Below, one piece after another: positions 8,949-17,748 of a stretch of 64,000 nt of DNA. Made by a program: the position numbers and the translations under genes. Source of the DNA: Paracidovorax valerianellae (GTDB lineage: Bacteria > Pseudomonadota > Gammaproteobacteria > Burkholderiales > Burkholderiaceae_C). The notes under the pieces are model-generated. The model made no database searches. It worked only from the letters and a program-made list of their open reading frames with translations, and was not told the DNA's origin. Each line of letters starts with the position of its first letter. Position 1 is the stretch's first letter. The stretch spans positions 62,001 to 126,000 of the forward strand of contig NZ_FMZC01000008.1 of assembly GCF_900102625.1 (NCBI RefSeq), read 5' to 3'.

Positions 8949-9461
8949 ATGTTTCTGGACTACGACCCCGACGACCTGGACGTCACCATTTAGGAATTGC
9001 TGGTCGCTACCAGCGACTCCGCAGATCCGGACCTGCCCGCTGCCGTCCCGGAAGTCCTGAAGCTGCTGCGCACGCGCCTGGGCATGGACGTCGCCTTCGT
9101 CTCGCAGATCGCCAACGGCCGCCGCACCTTCATGGCGGTGGACAACGCGCCCGACTTCACGCTGCTGCAGGCCGGCATGTCCGACCCGGTGGAAGAAAGC
9201 TGGTGCCAGCGGGTGGTCGAAGGCCGCTTGCCGGAGCGGATGCAAGATGCCGCGGCCTACATCGCGTCCGGCAAAGCGCCGGACCCCGGCTTCCCCATCG
9301 GCACGCACCTGAGCACGCCCGTTCGCCTGTCGGGAGGCGCGATCTACGGCACGCTGTGCTGCTTCAGCCGCAGCATTTGCGTGGACGCGGACATCGACCG
9401 CCTGCGCTACACGGCCAGCTTGCTGGCCGCGAGGCTGGCGCCGACCGATTTGGGGCACTAG
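8949..9461 (+). pseudogene. GAF-domain protein interrupted by an in-frame TAG
   Basis: The frame from ATG 8949 encodes MFLDYDPDDLDVTI, then a TAG at 8991-8993, then continues in the same frame with ELLVATSDSADPD and a complete GAF-like domain to 9461. A CAG codon at this point would give a normal 170-residue protein. The domain contains GMDVAFVSQIANGRRTFMAVD and GGAIYGTLCCFSR, typical of the first and last parts of GAF sensory domains that bind small ligands. Reinitiation at the TTG at 8997 is conceivable. No output domain (EAL, GGDEF or kinase) follows. The interruption may be a real nonsense mutation, a sequencing error or a suppressed amber codon. Confidence 0.6.
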
Positions 9462-9515
9462 CCGCAAGCTACCGCGCACGAACTCTCGGCGAAGGCGTGA
9501 TCCGCTGGCAGGGTT

Positions 9516-10424
9516 TCAGACAGCTGCCGCCACGGCGTGCATCTGCAGCAGGCGCTGGCGCAAGGCATCCGCCACCGGGCTCAATTCGCGGGACCGGCGC
9601 TGCAGCAGCCCCAGGGTGCGCCACAGCTCGGGATCGGTCAGCGGCACGCCGCAGACCTGGGGATGTTCGGGCGGCAGCGCCAGTTGCGGCAGCGCTGCCA
9701 GCCCCAGCCCTTCGCCCACCAGCGCCAGTGCGCCAGTGACGTGGTTGCATTCGTACCAGGCAACGGGCGGGTGCTTGAGTTCGGCCATGGCCTGATCGAG
9801 CAGCAGGCGGTTGCTGCTGCGGCTGGACACGGACACCAGACGCTGCCCCGCCAACTCTTCCCAGCGCACTTCGGTACGTGCCGCCCAGGCATGGCTGCGG
9901 GGCATGGCAAGCACATACCGCTCGCGCGTGAGGGGCTGGAACTGCAAAGCGGATTCCTGCGTCCCCGTGAAGCTCAGGCCGAAATCGGCCTCGCCCCGGG
10001 CGACCGCCTCCAGGACCTGCTGGGCGTTTTCATCGATCACATGCACCTGCACGTCGGGCAGCGCCTGCGCGAAGGCTTTGAGCACGCGCGGCAAAAGGTG
10101 GTTGGCCACCGAAGGCACGCAGGCGATGGTCACGCGCCCTCCACGCAACTGCACCTGGTCGCTGAAACGCTGGACCGCTTCGTCCAGCCCATTCAAAGCC
10201 ATACGAGCCTCGCACAGGAATTCCTGGCCTGCCGCCGTCAATTCGACGCGCCGAGTGGTGCGCTCCAGAAGCCGCGCGCCCAGTGCGGCTTCGAGCCGCT
10301 CGATCCGGCGGCTCAAGGCCGGGGCCGACAGGCACAGGATCTGGGCGGCTTGGCGAAAGCTGGAATGGTCCGCAGTCACCACGAAAGCCTGCAGCTCCTT
10401 CAAGTCGAATTTGATGCTTTGCAT
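9516..10424 (-). CDS. LysR-family transcriptional regulator
   Basis: The 302-residue protein has an N-terminal winged helix-turn-helix (residues about 7-66) with SSFRQAAQILCLSAPALSRR and LGARLLERTTRRVELTAAG, followed by the LysR effector-binding domain. It is transcribed divergently from a TctC-type binding protein, and regulators in this position usually control the divergent gene in response to its substrate. A 24-bp near-palindrome at 10435-10458 in the shared intergenic region is a good candidate operator. The effector is unknown. Confidence 0.92.
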   Translation of the reverse strand: MQSIKFDLKELQAFVVTADHSSFRQAAQILCLSAPALSRRIERLEAALGARLLERTTRRVELTAAGQEFLCEARMALNGLDEAVQRFSDQVQLRGGRVTIACVPSVANHLLPRVLKAFAQALPDVQVHVIDENAQQVLEAVARGEADFGLSFTGTQESALQFQPLTRERYVLAMPRSHAWAARTEVRWEELAGQRLVSVSSRSSNRLLLDQAMAELKHPPVAWYECNHVTGALALVGEGLGLAALPQLALPPEHPQVCGVPLTDPELWRTLGLLQRRSRELSPVADALRQRLLQMHAVAAAV

Positions 10425-10434
10425 GCAATAGTCG

Positions 10435-10458
10435 ATTCATAAATTGCAATTTACGAAT
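10435..10458. promoter_or_regulatory. Candidate LysR operator, 24-bp imperfect palindrome
   Basis: The 12-bp perfect palindrome AAATTGCAATTT at 10441-10452 is flanked by ATTCAT and ACGAAT, extending the dyad to 24 bp with one mismatch pair. It begins 11 bases upstream of the LysR start codon and lies 75 bases before the TctC-type gene, where autoregulation and control of the divergent gene could both occur. Confidence 0.5.
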
Positions 10459-10532
10459 TATTGCGTGCCGCCTAGGATGGCGCCCTGATCGCTGGGCAAC
10501 GACCCGGCGGCCCAACCAGAGACAAACGACAC

Positions 10533-11504
10533 ATGCAACGACGCCCCCTCCTCGCGGCCACTTTCCTCGCCGCCGCCCTCCCCCTTGCCAGCACCGCCCA
10601 GACCCCGGACTTCCCGCCCAAGAAGCCAGTGACGCTGGTGGTCGGCTTCGCGGCGGGAGGCTCGGCCGACATCGCGGCCCGCATCATCGCCAAGAAGCTG
10701 GGCGAGAACATCGGCCAGAGCGTGGTGGTGGACAACAAGCCCGGCGCTGGCGGCAACCTGGCCCATGCCCAGGTGGCGAACGGTCCGGCCGACGGGTCGA
10801 TGCTGTTGTTCGGCTCGATCGGGCCGCTGAGCATTTCGCCCCACTTCATGAAGGTGTCGTACGACCCGCTCAAGGATCTGGCGCCGATCACCATGGGCGT
10901 GACCTTTCCCAACGTGCTGGTGGTGCCCACCGAAACCGGCATCAAGACGCTCGCCGATTTCGTGGCCAAGGCCAAGCGGGAGCCCGGCAAGCTGGACTAC
11001 GCCTCCACCGGCCCCGGCTCTGCCGCGCACCTGGCGGGCGAGTTGCTCAACGACGTGGCCAAGATCGACACCCTGCACGTGCCCTACAAGGGCGGCGCGC
11101 CGGCCCTGCAGGACGTGCTGGGCGGCCGGGTCACCGCGTTCTATGCGGCCCCGCCTTCGGCCCTGCCGCACATCGAATCGGGCAAGCTCATTCCACTGGC
11201 CACCACGGGGCTGACGCGTCCGGCCTACCTGCCCAACGTGCCCACCGTGGCCGAGACCTACCCGGGCTTCAACGCCACCAACTGGTATGCGTTCGTCGCT
11301 TCGGCCAAGACACCCAAGCCGATCCTGGACCGCTGGAACACGGAGATCGTCAAGGTGCTCAACACGCCGGAAGTGCGCGACAACCTGCTCAAGCACGGCC
11401 AGACCGCCAGCCCCACGGGCCGGGAAGAACTCGGCAAGTTCATCGCCACCGAACACGCCAAGTGGGGCCGCATCATCCGCGAACGCAAGATCACCGCCGA
11501 CTGA
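10533..11504 (+). CDS. TctC/Bug-family tripartite tricarboxylate transporter binding protein
   Basis: The 323-residue protein starts with a signal peptide (MQRRPLLAATFLAAALPLAS, cleavage likely after AQ near residue 23) and should be periplasmic. The segments VTLVVGFAAGGSADIAARI and VVDNKPGAGGNLAHAQVA are hallmarks of the Bug superfamily, which binds carboxylates and related small molecules. No TctA/TctB membrane subunits are adjacent, so it is one of the many orphan Bug proteins of Burkholderiales. It is probably controlled by the divergent LysR gene. Its stop codon lies in the first unit of a five-copy 10-bp tandem repeat. Confidence 0.9.
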   Translation: MQRRPLLAATFLAAALPLASTAQTPDFPPKKPVTLVVGFAAGGSADIAARIIAKKLGENIGQSVVVDNKPGAGGNLAHAQVANGPADGSMLLFGSIGPLSISPHFMKVSYDPLKDLAPITMGVTFPNVLVVPTETGIKTLADFVAKAKREPGKLDYASTGPGSAAHLAGELLNDVAKIDTLHVPYKGGAPALQDVLGGRVTAFYAAPPSALPHIESGKLIPLATTGLTRPAYLPNVPTVAETYPGFNATNWYAFVASAKTPKPILDRWNTEIVKVLNTPEVRDNLLKHGQTASPTGREELGKFIATEHAKWGRIIRERKITAD

Positions 11505-11550
11505 GGCGGACTGAGACGGACTGAAGCGAACCGAGGCGGACCGAGGCGCC
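11501..11550 (+). repeat. Five tandem copies of a 10-bp unit
   Basis: Five consecutive decamers of consensus CTGAGGCGGA run from 11501 to 11550 with one to three differences each. The TctC stop codon is in the first unit. The array separates the TctC-type gene from the ModA-like gene. Confidence 0.8.
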
Positions 11551-11591
11551 AGCCCGGTCGCCTCCCCATAAAAAAGCAGGAGCTAAAGCAC

Positions 11592-12428
11592 ATGCCACTC
11601 GAAACACCGTTCACGGCGGCGCCCAAGGCTGCCCGGCGCAGCCTGCTGCGCGCGCTGCTGGGCACCGCACTGGGCCTGGGACTGGCGCTCGGAGGCGCCA
11701 CGCCGCCCGGCGCGCAGGCCGCGGAGATCCGTGTCGTCACTTCGGGCGGCTTCTCGGCCGCCTACGACCAGTTGATCCCGCTGTACGAGCAGGCGACCGG
11801 CCACACGGTGGTCACGGCGCGTGGCGCTTCGCTGGGCAACGCGCCGGACTCGATTCCCAGCCGCATGGCGCGGGGCGAGCAGTTCGACATCGTCATCCTG
11901 GCGGATTCGGGGCTGGACGATCTGACGGCGCAGGGCAAGGTGCAGCCGGGCAGCCGCGTGGACCTGGCCCGCTCCATGATCGGCATGAGCGTGCGCAAAG
12001 GCACCCCGAAGCCGGACATCAGCAGCGTGGCGGCGCTCAAGCAGACGCTGCTGGACGCCAAGTCAATCGCCTATTCCGCCAGCGCCAGCGGCACCTATCT
12101 GTCCAACGAGCTTTTCCCGCGCCTGGGCGTGGCCGAAGCGATGAAGGGCAAGGCCACCAAGATCTACAGCGAACGTGTCGGCGCGGTGGTGCTGCGGGGC
12201 GATGCCGAACTGGGGTTTCAGCAAGTCAGCGAACTGCTGCCCTTCAAGGACCTGGAATTCGTCGGCCCGCTGCCCGACGAGGTGCAGCAGCGCGTTTTCT
12301 TCGCGGCGGGCGTGGCCGTGGGTGCGCACAACCCCGATGCGGCGCGCCACCTGATCCGCTTCCTGGCGGCACCGGCCGCGGCCCCGATCGTGCGGAGCAC
12401 GGGCATGGAGCCTGCGGGCGCTCGCTGA
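11592..12428 (+). CDS. ModA-like periplasmic substrate-binding protein
   Basis: The 278-residue protein has a long signal peptide with the hydrophobic stretch ALLGTALGLGLALGGA and probable cleavage after AQA near residue 43. The mature part begins EIRVVTSGGFSAAYDQLIPLYEQATGH and contains GEQFDIVILADSGLDDL, the pattern of type II periplasmic binding proteins related to molybdate-binding ModA. No ABC permease or ATPase is adjacent, so it is an orphan and the ligand is not known. An AGGAG site lies 9 bases upstream of the start. It follows the TctC-type gene by 87 bases and could be cotranscribed. Confidence 0.82.
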   Translation: MPLETPFTAAPKAARRSLLRALLGTALGLGLALGGATPPGAQAAEIRVVTSGGFSAAYDQLIPLYEQATGHTVVTARGASLGNAPDSIPSRMARGEQFDIVILADSGLDDLTAQGKVQPGSRVDLARSMIGMSVRKGTPKPDISSVAALKQTLLDAKSIAYSASASGTYLSNELFPRLGVAEAMKGKATKIYSERVGAVVLRGDAELGFQQVSELLPFKDLEFVGPLPDEVQQRVFFAAGVAVGAHNPDAARHLIRFLAAPAAAPIVRSTGMEPAGAR

Positions 12429-12473
12429 GCGGGCGATCCGTGGAGGATCGCGCACACCCGATCAGCATCAAAT

Positions 12474-12527
12474 CGGCCTCCAGCGCAATCAATACGCCGG
12501 TGTATGGCTATTAATTTAATAGCAAAA
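12474..12527. repeat. Dispersed Comamonadaceae-type repeat, copy 1
   Basis: The copy begins with GGCCTCCAGCGC and ends with the inverted repeat GCTATTAATTTAATAGC plus AAAA. It lies in the intergenic space between two converging genes. Compare the copies at 24672, 25598, 38413, 47389 and 60286. Confidence 0.75.
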
Positions 12528-12598
12528 GCCGAACTGCGCTTTGAACCGCGCAGGCTCTGCCACCGTCCCGGCAGAGCCAGCGCAAGCACTCCGGCCGG

Positions 12599-14809
12599 TC
12601 AGCGGCCGCCCTGCCCTATGGCCGGGTCGCTCATGCCGTCGCGGCCGGTCTCCACCCGCCCGGCGAAGCGGCGGACAAAGCCCGGCAGCGCGCTGCAAGT
12701 GACCTGAAAGTCGTACCAGTGAGCGCTGCCGCCCAGGTCCCATTGCAGGTCCTGCGTTTGCCCCGGCGCGACCGTGGCGGTCCAGGGGCCGTCCTTGCGA
12801 TAGGCCAAGGGTTCCACGCGCAGCACGGCATCGGCCGCGCCCGTGTTCATCACCGTCAGGTGCACATTGCCGCTGGCGATGTCGTAGCACACGCGAACCT
12901 CGGGCTGCGGCACACCGGGCGCGCGCAGCGCATTGAGCTGGCCGGCGAAGCTGCGGTGGAAACCGTTGGGTCCCAGCACCCAGAGGTCGTACGCGCCGGC
13001 ATCGTCGGTGCCCGCGTTCCAGCGGTCGTCGAGCTGCTTGCCGGCCTCCACCACGTAGCGGCGGGGGGCGCGGTCCAGGTGCAGCCGGTCGTACACATGG
13101 AAGACGGCCGCACCGGCCCCGGTGTTCGAGAAAAGCAATTGCACCGTTCCGGCGGCCGGCTCCGCCCGGGCGCTGGTGTGCAGTTCGTAAGGCAGCGCGC
13201 GCGAAGGGCGTGCCTGCGCCGCCTGCTGCGGCAGTGCCTGGGGCGTGGGCACGGCGATCTGCGGCAGTGCGCCCTGGGCGGCGCGCAGGGCGTCGGCATC
13301 GTCCCGCGTGCGGCGTCCGGCCAGCGTGGCGAGCGGCCCGTCGTTGGGCGTCGCGAAGTTGAAGGCCGTGGTGAGGTCGCCGAACACCGCGCGGCGATAC
13401 GGGCTGATCTGCGGCTCCTGCACACCGAAGCGGGCTTCCAGAAAACGCAGCACGGAGGTGTGATCGAAGTTCTGCGAATTCACCCAGCCGCCGCGGCTCC
13501 AGGGCGAGATGACCCACATCGGCACGCGCGGCCCCGGGCCGTAGCAATCGCCGTCGGGCGGCGGCATGCCGGTACCGGGGACCGGGGTGTGCGTGTAGTA
13601 CTCGTAGGCCATGTCGCGGTCGCTCAGCGTGGACTTGCCGATCTTGTTGCCGCTGGCATCGAGCGAGGGCGCGCACGGCGGCGGCAGGTGGTCGAAATAG
13701 CCGTCGTTCTCGTCGAAGTTGATGAGCAGCACCGTCTTGCTCCATACCTCGGGGTTGGCGGTCAGCGCATCGAGCACCTCTTGCACGTACCAGCCGCCCT
13801 GCACCGGGCTGGACGGGCCGGGGTGCTCGGAATAGGTGGCGGGCGGCACGACCCACGACACCTGCGGCAGCGACCCGTTGAGCACGGCCTGCCGGAAGGT
13901 GCCGAGAAAGCCGCCGTCAGGCATGGTGTTGGCGATGCCCTTGTAGAGCGGGTTGCCCGTGTTGTCGCTGGCCGGGTCGTAGGCGGGGTTCACGTCGCGG
14001 TCGTGGTAGACCGGCTTGCCCGAGGCGAGGTTGGCCTGGCGGTATTGGGTGAAGCCGAAGAGCGGGTTGTCGGTGAAGTTGTCGGGCATGTTCTGGTAGA
14101 CCATCCACGAGACGCCGGCCTTTTGCAGCCGCTCGGGGTAGGTGGTCCAGTCGTAGCCGCCGGTGCGGATGTCGGTGTCCGAATCCAGCTCGTCCCAGGC
14201 GTTGTTCACCACGACGCGGCCCGACGGACCCGTGGCGCCGTTGGTGCCGGTCCAGTGGAAGAGCCGGTTGGAATTGGTGCCGCCGTGCAGCGAACAGAAA
14301 TACGCATCGCACACCGTGAAGGCCTCGGCCAGTGCGAACTGGAACGGTGCCTCCTGCTGCGTGTAGTAGCCCATGGACTGGGGCTGCTTGTAGCGCGCCC
14401 ATTCCTGCATGCGGCCACGGTCCCAGGCATTGCGCGCATCGACCCAGCTGTGGGGCGTGCCGCTCACGCGCTGCGCGTTGCCGGCCTTCTGGTCCAGGTG
14501 GTAGGGCAGCACGGGGGCGCCGTTCTTGTCCAGCTGCTGCCACACGTTGCGCGCGCCCGCCACCGGAATGGTGAACCGGTCGCCGAAGCCGCGCACGCCG
14601 GGCAGCGTGCCGAAGTAGTGGTCGAAGGAGCGGTTTTCCTGCATGACGATCACGACGTGCTCGACGTCATTGATCGTGCCCGTGCGGTGGTTGGCCGGAA
14701 TGGCCAGCGCACGGCGGATGCTGGGCGGAAACAGGCTCAGGGCGGCGGCGGAGGCCGTGGTACCGGCGGCGGCCTGGAGGAACTTGCGCTTTCGGGTATC
14801 GATGGTCAT
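12599..14809 (-). CDS. Phosphocholine-type phospholipase C (phosphoesterase family)
   Basis: The 736-residue enzyme belongs to the bacterial phospholipase C / acid phosphatase superfamily and should hydrolyse phosphatidylcholine-like lipids outside the cytoplasm. The N-terminus has RKRKFLQAAAGTTASAAAL, a Tat-like signal with a twin-basic pair. The catalytic region contains VIVMQENRSFDHYFG (about 54-68) and NFDENDGYFDHLPPP, followed by a second core motif SPWSRGGWVNSQNFDH. After about residue 510, two C-terminal beta domains of the DUF756 type are visible. The ATG at 14809 is preferred; the frame upstream begins only with TTG at 14851. It follows a small lipoprotein gene by 38 bases on the same strand, so the two may be coexpressed. 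Confidence 0.9.
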   Translation of the reverse strand: MTIDTRKRKFLQAAAGTTASAAALSLFPPSIRRALAIPANHRTGTINDVEHVVIVMQENRSFDHYFGTLPGVRGFGDRFTIPVAGARNVWQQLDKNGAPVLPYHLDQKAGNAQRVSGTPHSWVDARNAWDRGRMQEWARYKQPQSMGYYTQQEAPFQFALAEAFTVCDAYFCSLHGGTNSNRLFHWTGTNGATGPSGRVVVNNAWDELDSDTDIRTGGYDWTTYPERLQKAGVSWMVYQNMPDNFTDNPLFGFTQYRQANLASGKPVYHDRDVNPAYDPASDNTGNPLYKGIANTMPDGGFLGTFRQAVLNGSLPQVSWVVPPATYSEHPGPSSPVQGGWYVQEVLDALTANPEVWSKTVLLINFDENDGYFDHLPPPCAPSLDASGNKIGKSTLSDRDMAYEYYTHTPVPGTGMPPPDGDCYGPGPRVPMWVISPWSRGGWVNSQNFDHTSVLRFLEARFGVQEPQISPYRRAVFGDLTTAFNFATPNDGPLATLAGRRTRDDADALRAAQGALPQIAVPTPQALPQQAAQARPSRALPYELHTSARAEPAAGTVQLLFSNTGAGAAVFHVYDRLHLDRAPRRYVVEAGKQLDDRWNAGTDDAGAYDLWVLGPNGFHRSFAGQLNALRAPGVPQPEVRVCYDIASGNVHLTVMNTGAADAVLRVEPLAYRKDGPWTATVAPGQTQDLQWDLGGSAHWYDFQVTCSALPGFVRRFAGRVETGRDGMSDPAIGQGGR

Positions 14810-14847
14810 GGCGTTCTTTGCGTGGGTTCGACGGGAGACGCGGGCGC

Positions 14848-15033
14848 TCAAGGGGCGCAGCGCAACTGGGGCTTCTCGGCGCCGGGGGCGCCAGGGGCGT
14901 CGGTGGAGGCGCCGCCCCCACCGCTTCCGCCGCAGCCCGCCAGGGCCAGCGCCAACGCCGAACCGGCCAGGAGCACAAGGAACTGCCGCGCCCAGCGGGG
15001 GCGCGATGAAAGGGCTGCATCGGTGAGGGTCAT
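14848..15033 (-). CDS. Small lipoprotein upstream of phospholipase C
   Basis: The predicted 61-residue product has basic residues, then a hydrophobic core FLVLLAGSALALALAGC with a lipobox whose cysteine is near residue 34. The mature part is only about 28 residues, glycine-rich and ending PQLRCAP. It sits directly in front of the phospholipase gene in the same orientation, which suggests a helper or a leader role. I recognise no named family. The ATG at 15033 is chosen over upstream starts because it places the signal peptide near the N-terminus. Confidence 0.6.
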   Translation of the reverse strand: MTLTDAALSSRPRWARQFLVLLAGSALALALAGCGGSGGGGASTDAPGAPGAEKPQLRCAP

Positions 15034-15216
15034 GGGGCGTTCTCGCGGGTCGAGGGGGTGATCTGAAACGGGTCGGCCTGCGCCGAGGCCCGAAACCCCG
15101 GCAATCAGTCCATTTACAGAAAAGTGCAAAAAAGCACGAATCCGCAACCCGAATGATCTGCCTGCTCCATGTCAGCCGGATGACGGCGGCGCCCGCTGGT
15201 CGATGCCAGAAAGCAC

Positions 15217-15240
15217 AAAGCGGCCTCGAAGGGCCGCTTT
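15217..15240 (-). terminator. Rho-independent-type terminator after ahpF
   Basis: A 9-bp stem AAAGCGGCC / GGCCGCTTT with a 6-base loop lies 50 bases downstream of the ahpF stop. On the minus strand it is followed by GTGCTTTC, a weak T-run. Confidence 0.65.
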
Positions 15241-15290
15241 GCGTGGGAAGGGGCGCAGACGCCGGAAAAACCTGCGCCGCGCGCTTTGAC

Positions 15291-16859
15291 TTATGCCGGT
15301 GCCGTGGACCGGATCAGGTGGTCGAAGGCGCCCAGCGCCGCCTTGGCGCCCTCGCCGGCCGCGATGATGATCTGCTTGTACGGCACCGTGGTCACGTCGC
15401 CTGCAGCGAACACGCCGGGCACGTTGGTGCGGCCATGCGAGTCCACCACGATTTCGCCGAACTTCGACAGCTCCACCGTGCCTTGCAGCCACTGCGTGTT
15501 GGGCAGCAGGCCGATCTGCACGAAGATGCCTTCCAGCGCCAGTTGCCTGGCTTCGCCGCTCGCACGGTCCTGGTAGGCCAGGCCGGTCACGCGGTTGCCG
15601 TCGCCCAGCACTTCGGTGGTCTGCGCCTGGGTGATCACGGTGACGTTGGGCAGGCTGAGCAGCTTGCGCTGCAGCACGGCATCGGCCTTCAGCTCGGCCG
15701 CGAATTCGAGCAGCGTGACATGCGCCACCACGCCCGACAGGTCGATGGCCGCTTCCACGCCGGAGTTGCCGCCGCCGATCACCGCCACGCGCTTGCCCTT
15801 GAACAGCGGGCCGTCGCAATGGGGGCAGTAGGTCACGCCCTTGGTGCGGTACTTGTCTTCACCGGGCACGTTCATGTTGCGCCACCGCGCGCCGGTGGTG
15901 ATGATCACCGTGCGCGACCGCAGCGTGCCACCGTTTTCCAGCTCGACCTCGATCAGGCCGCCTTCGGATTCGGCGGGCTTGAGCGCCTTGGCGCGCTGCA
16001 GGTTCATCAGGTCGACTTCGTAGTCGCGCACGTGCTGCTCCAGCGACGTGGCGAACTTGGGGCCGTCCGTCTTGCTGATGGAGATGTAGTTCTCGATGTC
16101 CAGCGTATCGTTGACCTGGCCGCCGAAGCGCTCGGCCGCCACACCCGTGCGAATGCCCTTGCGCGATGCATACACCGCGGCGGCTGCGCCAGCGGGGCCT
16201 CCGCCGACCACCAGCACGTCGAACGCTTCCTTGGCCGACAGCTTCGTGGCCTCCCGCGCCGCAGCGCCGGTGTCGAGCTTGCCGACGATCTCTTCCACGG
16301 TCATGCGGCCCGAGCCGAACACTTTGCCGTTCATGAACACCATGGGCACGGCCATGATTTCGCGGTCGGTCACTTCCTGCTGGAAGGCGCCGCCTTCGAT
16401 CACGGTGGTCTTGATGCGCGGGTTGAGGATCGCCATCAGCGACAGGGCCTGAACGACGTCCGGGCAGTTGTGGCAGGTCAGGCTCATGTAGACGTCGAAC
16501 TCGAAGTCGCCGTCGATCCCCTGAATCTGTTCGATCACTTCCTGCTCGACCTTCGGAGGATGGCCGCCGGTCCACAGCAGCGCGAGCACCAGCGACGTGA
16601 ATTCATGGCCGAGGGGCAGGCCGGCAAAGCGCAGGTGCGTCTGGGTGCCGGCGCGCTGCAGCGTGAACGAGGGCTTGCGCGCATCGGTGCCGTCGGTGCG
16701 CAAGGTGATCTTGTCGCTGCGCAGGCCCTGGATGGTTTCCAGCAGTTCGCGGGTCTGGGTGGAGACCTCGCTGTCGTCCAGCGACGCCACGATCTCGAAC
16801 GATTGCGTCACGCGCTCCAGGTAAGCCGAAAGTTGGGATTTGAGTTGGTCGTCGAGCAT
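15291..16859 (-). CDS. ahpF: Alkyl hydroperoxide reductase subunit F
   Basis: The 522-residue flavoprotein passes electrons from NADH through FAD and disulfides to AhpC. The N-terminal thioredoxin-fold part contains the redox pair in [10 protein letters not shown]. The central domain has the FAD motif [19 protein letters not shown]. The thioredoxin-reductase-like domain contains [14 protein letters not shown] followed by [17 protein letters not shown], which are the active disulfide and NADH site. The length is normal. It lies downstream of ahpC on the same strand but a strong terminator at 16990-17035 separates them, so it is probably expressed by readthrough or its own promoter. Confidence 0.97.
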   Translation of the reverse strand: MLDDQLKSQLSAYLERVTQSFEIVASLDDSEVSTQTRELLETIQGLRSDKITLRTDGTDARKPSFTLQRAGTQTHLRFAGLPLGHEFTSLVLALLWTGGHPPKVEQEVIEQIQGIDGDFEFDVYMSLTCHNCPDVVQALSLMAILNPRIKTTVIEGGAFQQEVTDREIMAVPMVFMNGKVFGSGRMTVEEIVGKLDTGAAAREATKLSAKEAFDVLVVGGGPAGAAAAVYASRKGIRTGVAAERFGGQVNDTLDIENYISISKTDGPKFATSLEQHVRDYEVDLMNLQRAKALKPAESEGGLIEVELENGGTLRSRTVIITTGARWRNMNVPGEDKYRTKGVTYCPHCDGPLFKGKRVAVIGGGNSGVEAAIDLSGVVAHVTLLEFAAELKADAVLQRKLLSLPNVTVITQAQTTEVLGDGNRVTGLAYQDRASGEARQLALEGIFVQIGLLPNTQWLQGTVELSKFGEIVVDSHGRTNVPGVFAAGDVTTVPYKQIIIAAGEGAKAALGAFDHLIRSTAPA

Positions 16860-16989
16860 GGTGGTGTCCTTTGCAATTTCGAGTTGTGGGTGCGGGCGGT
16901 GTGTCAGGCCATCAGGCAGGTTCGGCAGGTACCACAGGTGCCGGTCGCGGATCGATGCCGGCCAGCGATAAAAACAATGAAAACGGGCG

Positions 16990-17035
16990 AAAAAAAGCCG
17001 GACGGCATGGCGCGCACGCCATGCTGCTGTCCGGC
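16990..17035 (-). terminator. Strong terminator between ahpC and ahpF
   Basis: On the minus strand the stem CCGGACAGCAGCATGGCG pairs, with two mismatches, with CGCCATGCCGTCCGG around a TGCG loop, and seven T residues follow (A-run 16990-16996 on the plus strand). This is a convincing intrinsic terminator lying 45 bases after the ahpC stop. Confidence 0.85.
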
Positions 17036-17078
17036 CCGGGGACGCCGAAGCGCCCCGCTCCTGCCAAAGCCGTGGAGC

Positions 17079-17654
17079 TTAGATCTTGCCGACCAGATCC
17101 AGGGAAGGCGTCAGCGTCTTGGCGCCTTCCTTCCACTTGGCGGGGCACACCTGGCCGGGGTTGGCGGCGGTGAACTGGGCAGCCTTCAGCTTGCGCAGGG
17201 TTTCCGACACGTCGCGGGCGATTTCGTTGGAGTGGATTTCCATCGTCTTGATCACGCCATCGGGGTTGATCACGAACGTGCCGCGCAGTGCCAGGCCTTC
17301 TTCAGGGATGTGCACGCCGAAAGCGTTGGTCAGTTGGTGCGTCGGGTCGCCGACCAGGGGAAACTTGGCCTTGCCGACGGCGTCGGAGGTTTCGTGCCAC
17401 ACCTTGTGCGAGAAGTGCGTGTCGGTCGTCACGATGTAGACCTCGGCGCCGGCCTTCTGGAACTCGGCATAGTTGTCGGCCGCGTCTTCGATTTCGGTGG
17501 GGCAGTTGAAGGTGAAAGCTGCCGGCATGAAGATCAGAACCGACCACTTGCCCTTCAGGTTGGCTTCCGTCACTTCAATGAACTCGCCCTTGCCGTCGCG
17601 GTTCACGAATGCGTTGGTCTTGAAGGGCTGGACTTGGGTATTGATCAGGGACAT
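17079..17654 (-). CDS. ahpC: Alkyl hydroperoxide reductase subunit C (peroxiredoxin)
   Basis: The 191-residue typical two-cysteine peroxiredoxin reduces hydrogen peroxide and organic hydroperoxides and is recycled by AhpF. The peroxidatic cysteine is Cys51 in AAFTFNCPTE, and the resolving cysteine is in GQVCPAKW near residue 170. The start at 17654 has AAGGAAG upstream and gives the family N-terminus MSLINTQVQPFK; the open frame extends 33 codons further without homology. A perfect 9-bp inverted repeat at 17727-17748 in its promoter region is a candidate operator for OxyR or another LysR-type regulator. Confidence 0.96.
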   Translation of the reverse strand: MSLINTQVQPFKTNAFVNRDGKGEFIEVTEANLKGKWSVLIFMPAAFTFNCPTEIEDAADNYAEFQKAGAEVYIVTTDTHFSHKVWHETSDAVGKAKFPLVGDPTHQLTNAFGVHIPEEGLALRGTFVINPDGVIKTMEIHSNEIARDVSETLRKLKAAQFTAANPGQVCPAKWKEGAKTLTPSLDLVGKI

Positions 17655-17726
17655 TGCTTCTTCCTTGGGTTGATGGCTGAACACGAAAAGCTGAAGTCTA
17701 GGCCCTTCCAAACCATCAATCCAATT

Positions 17727-17748
17727 AATTGACTTCATCAAGTCAATT
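17727..17748. promoter_or_regulatory. Inverted repeat in the ahpC promoter region
   Basis: AATTGACTT at 17727-17735 and AAGTCAATT at 17740-17748 form a perfect 9-bp dyad with a CATC spacer. On the minus strand a TTGACA element at 17747-17752 overlaps its distal edge, so a bound regulator would contact the promoter of ahpC. The site starts 73 bases before the ahpC start codon. Confidence 0.55.

Noticed and set aside
12719-15061. 780-residue open frame antisense to phospholipase C
   Set aside because: Shadow frame; valine/glycine/arginine-rich with no domain.
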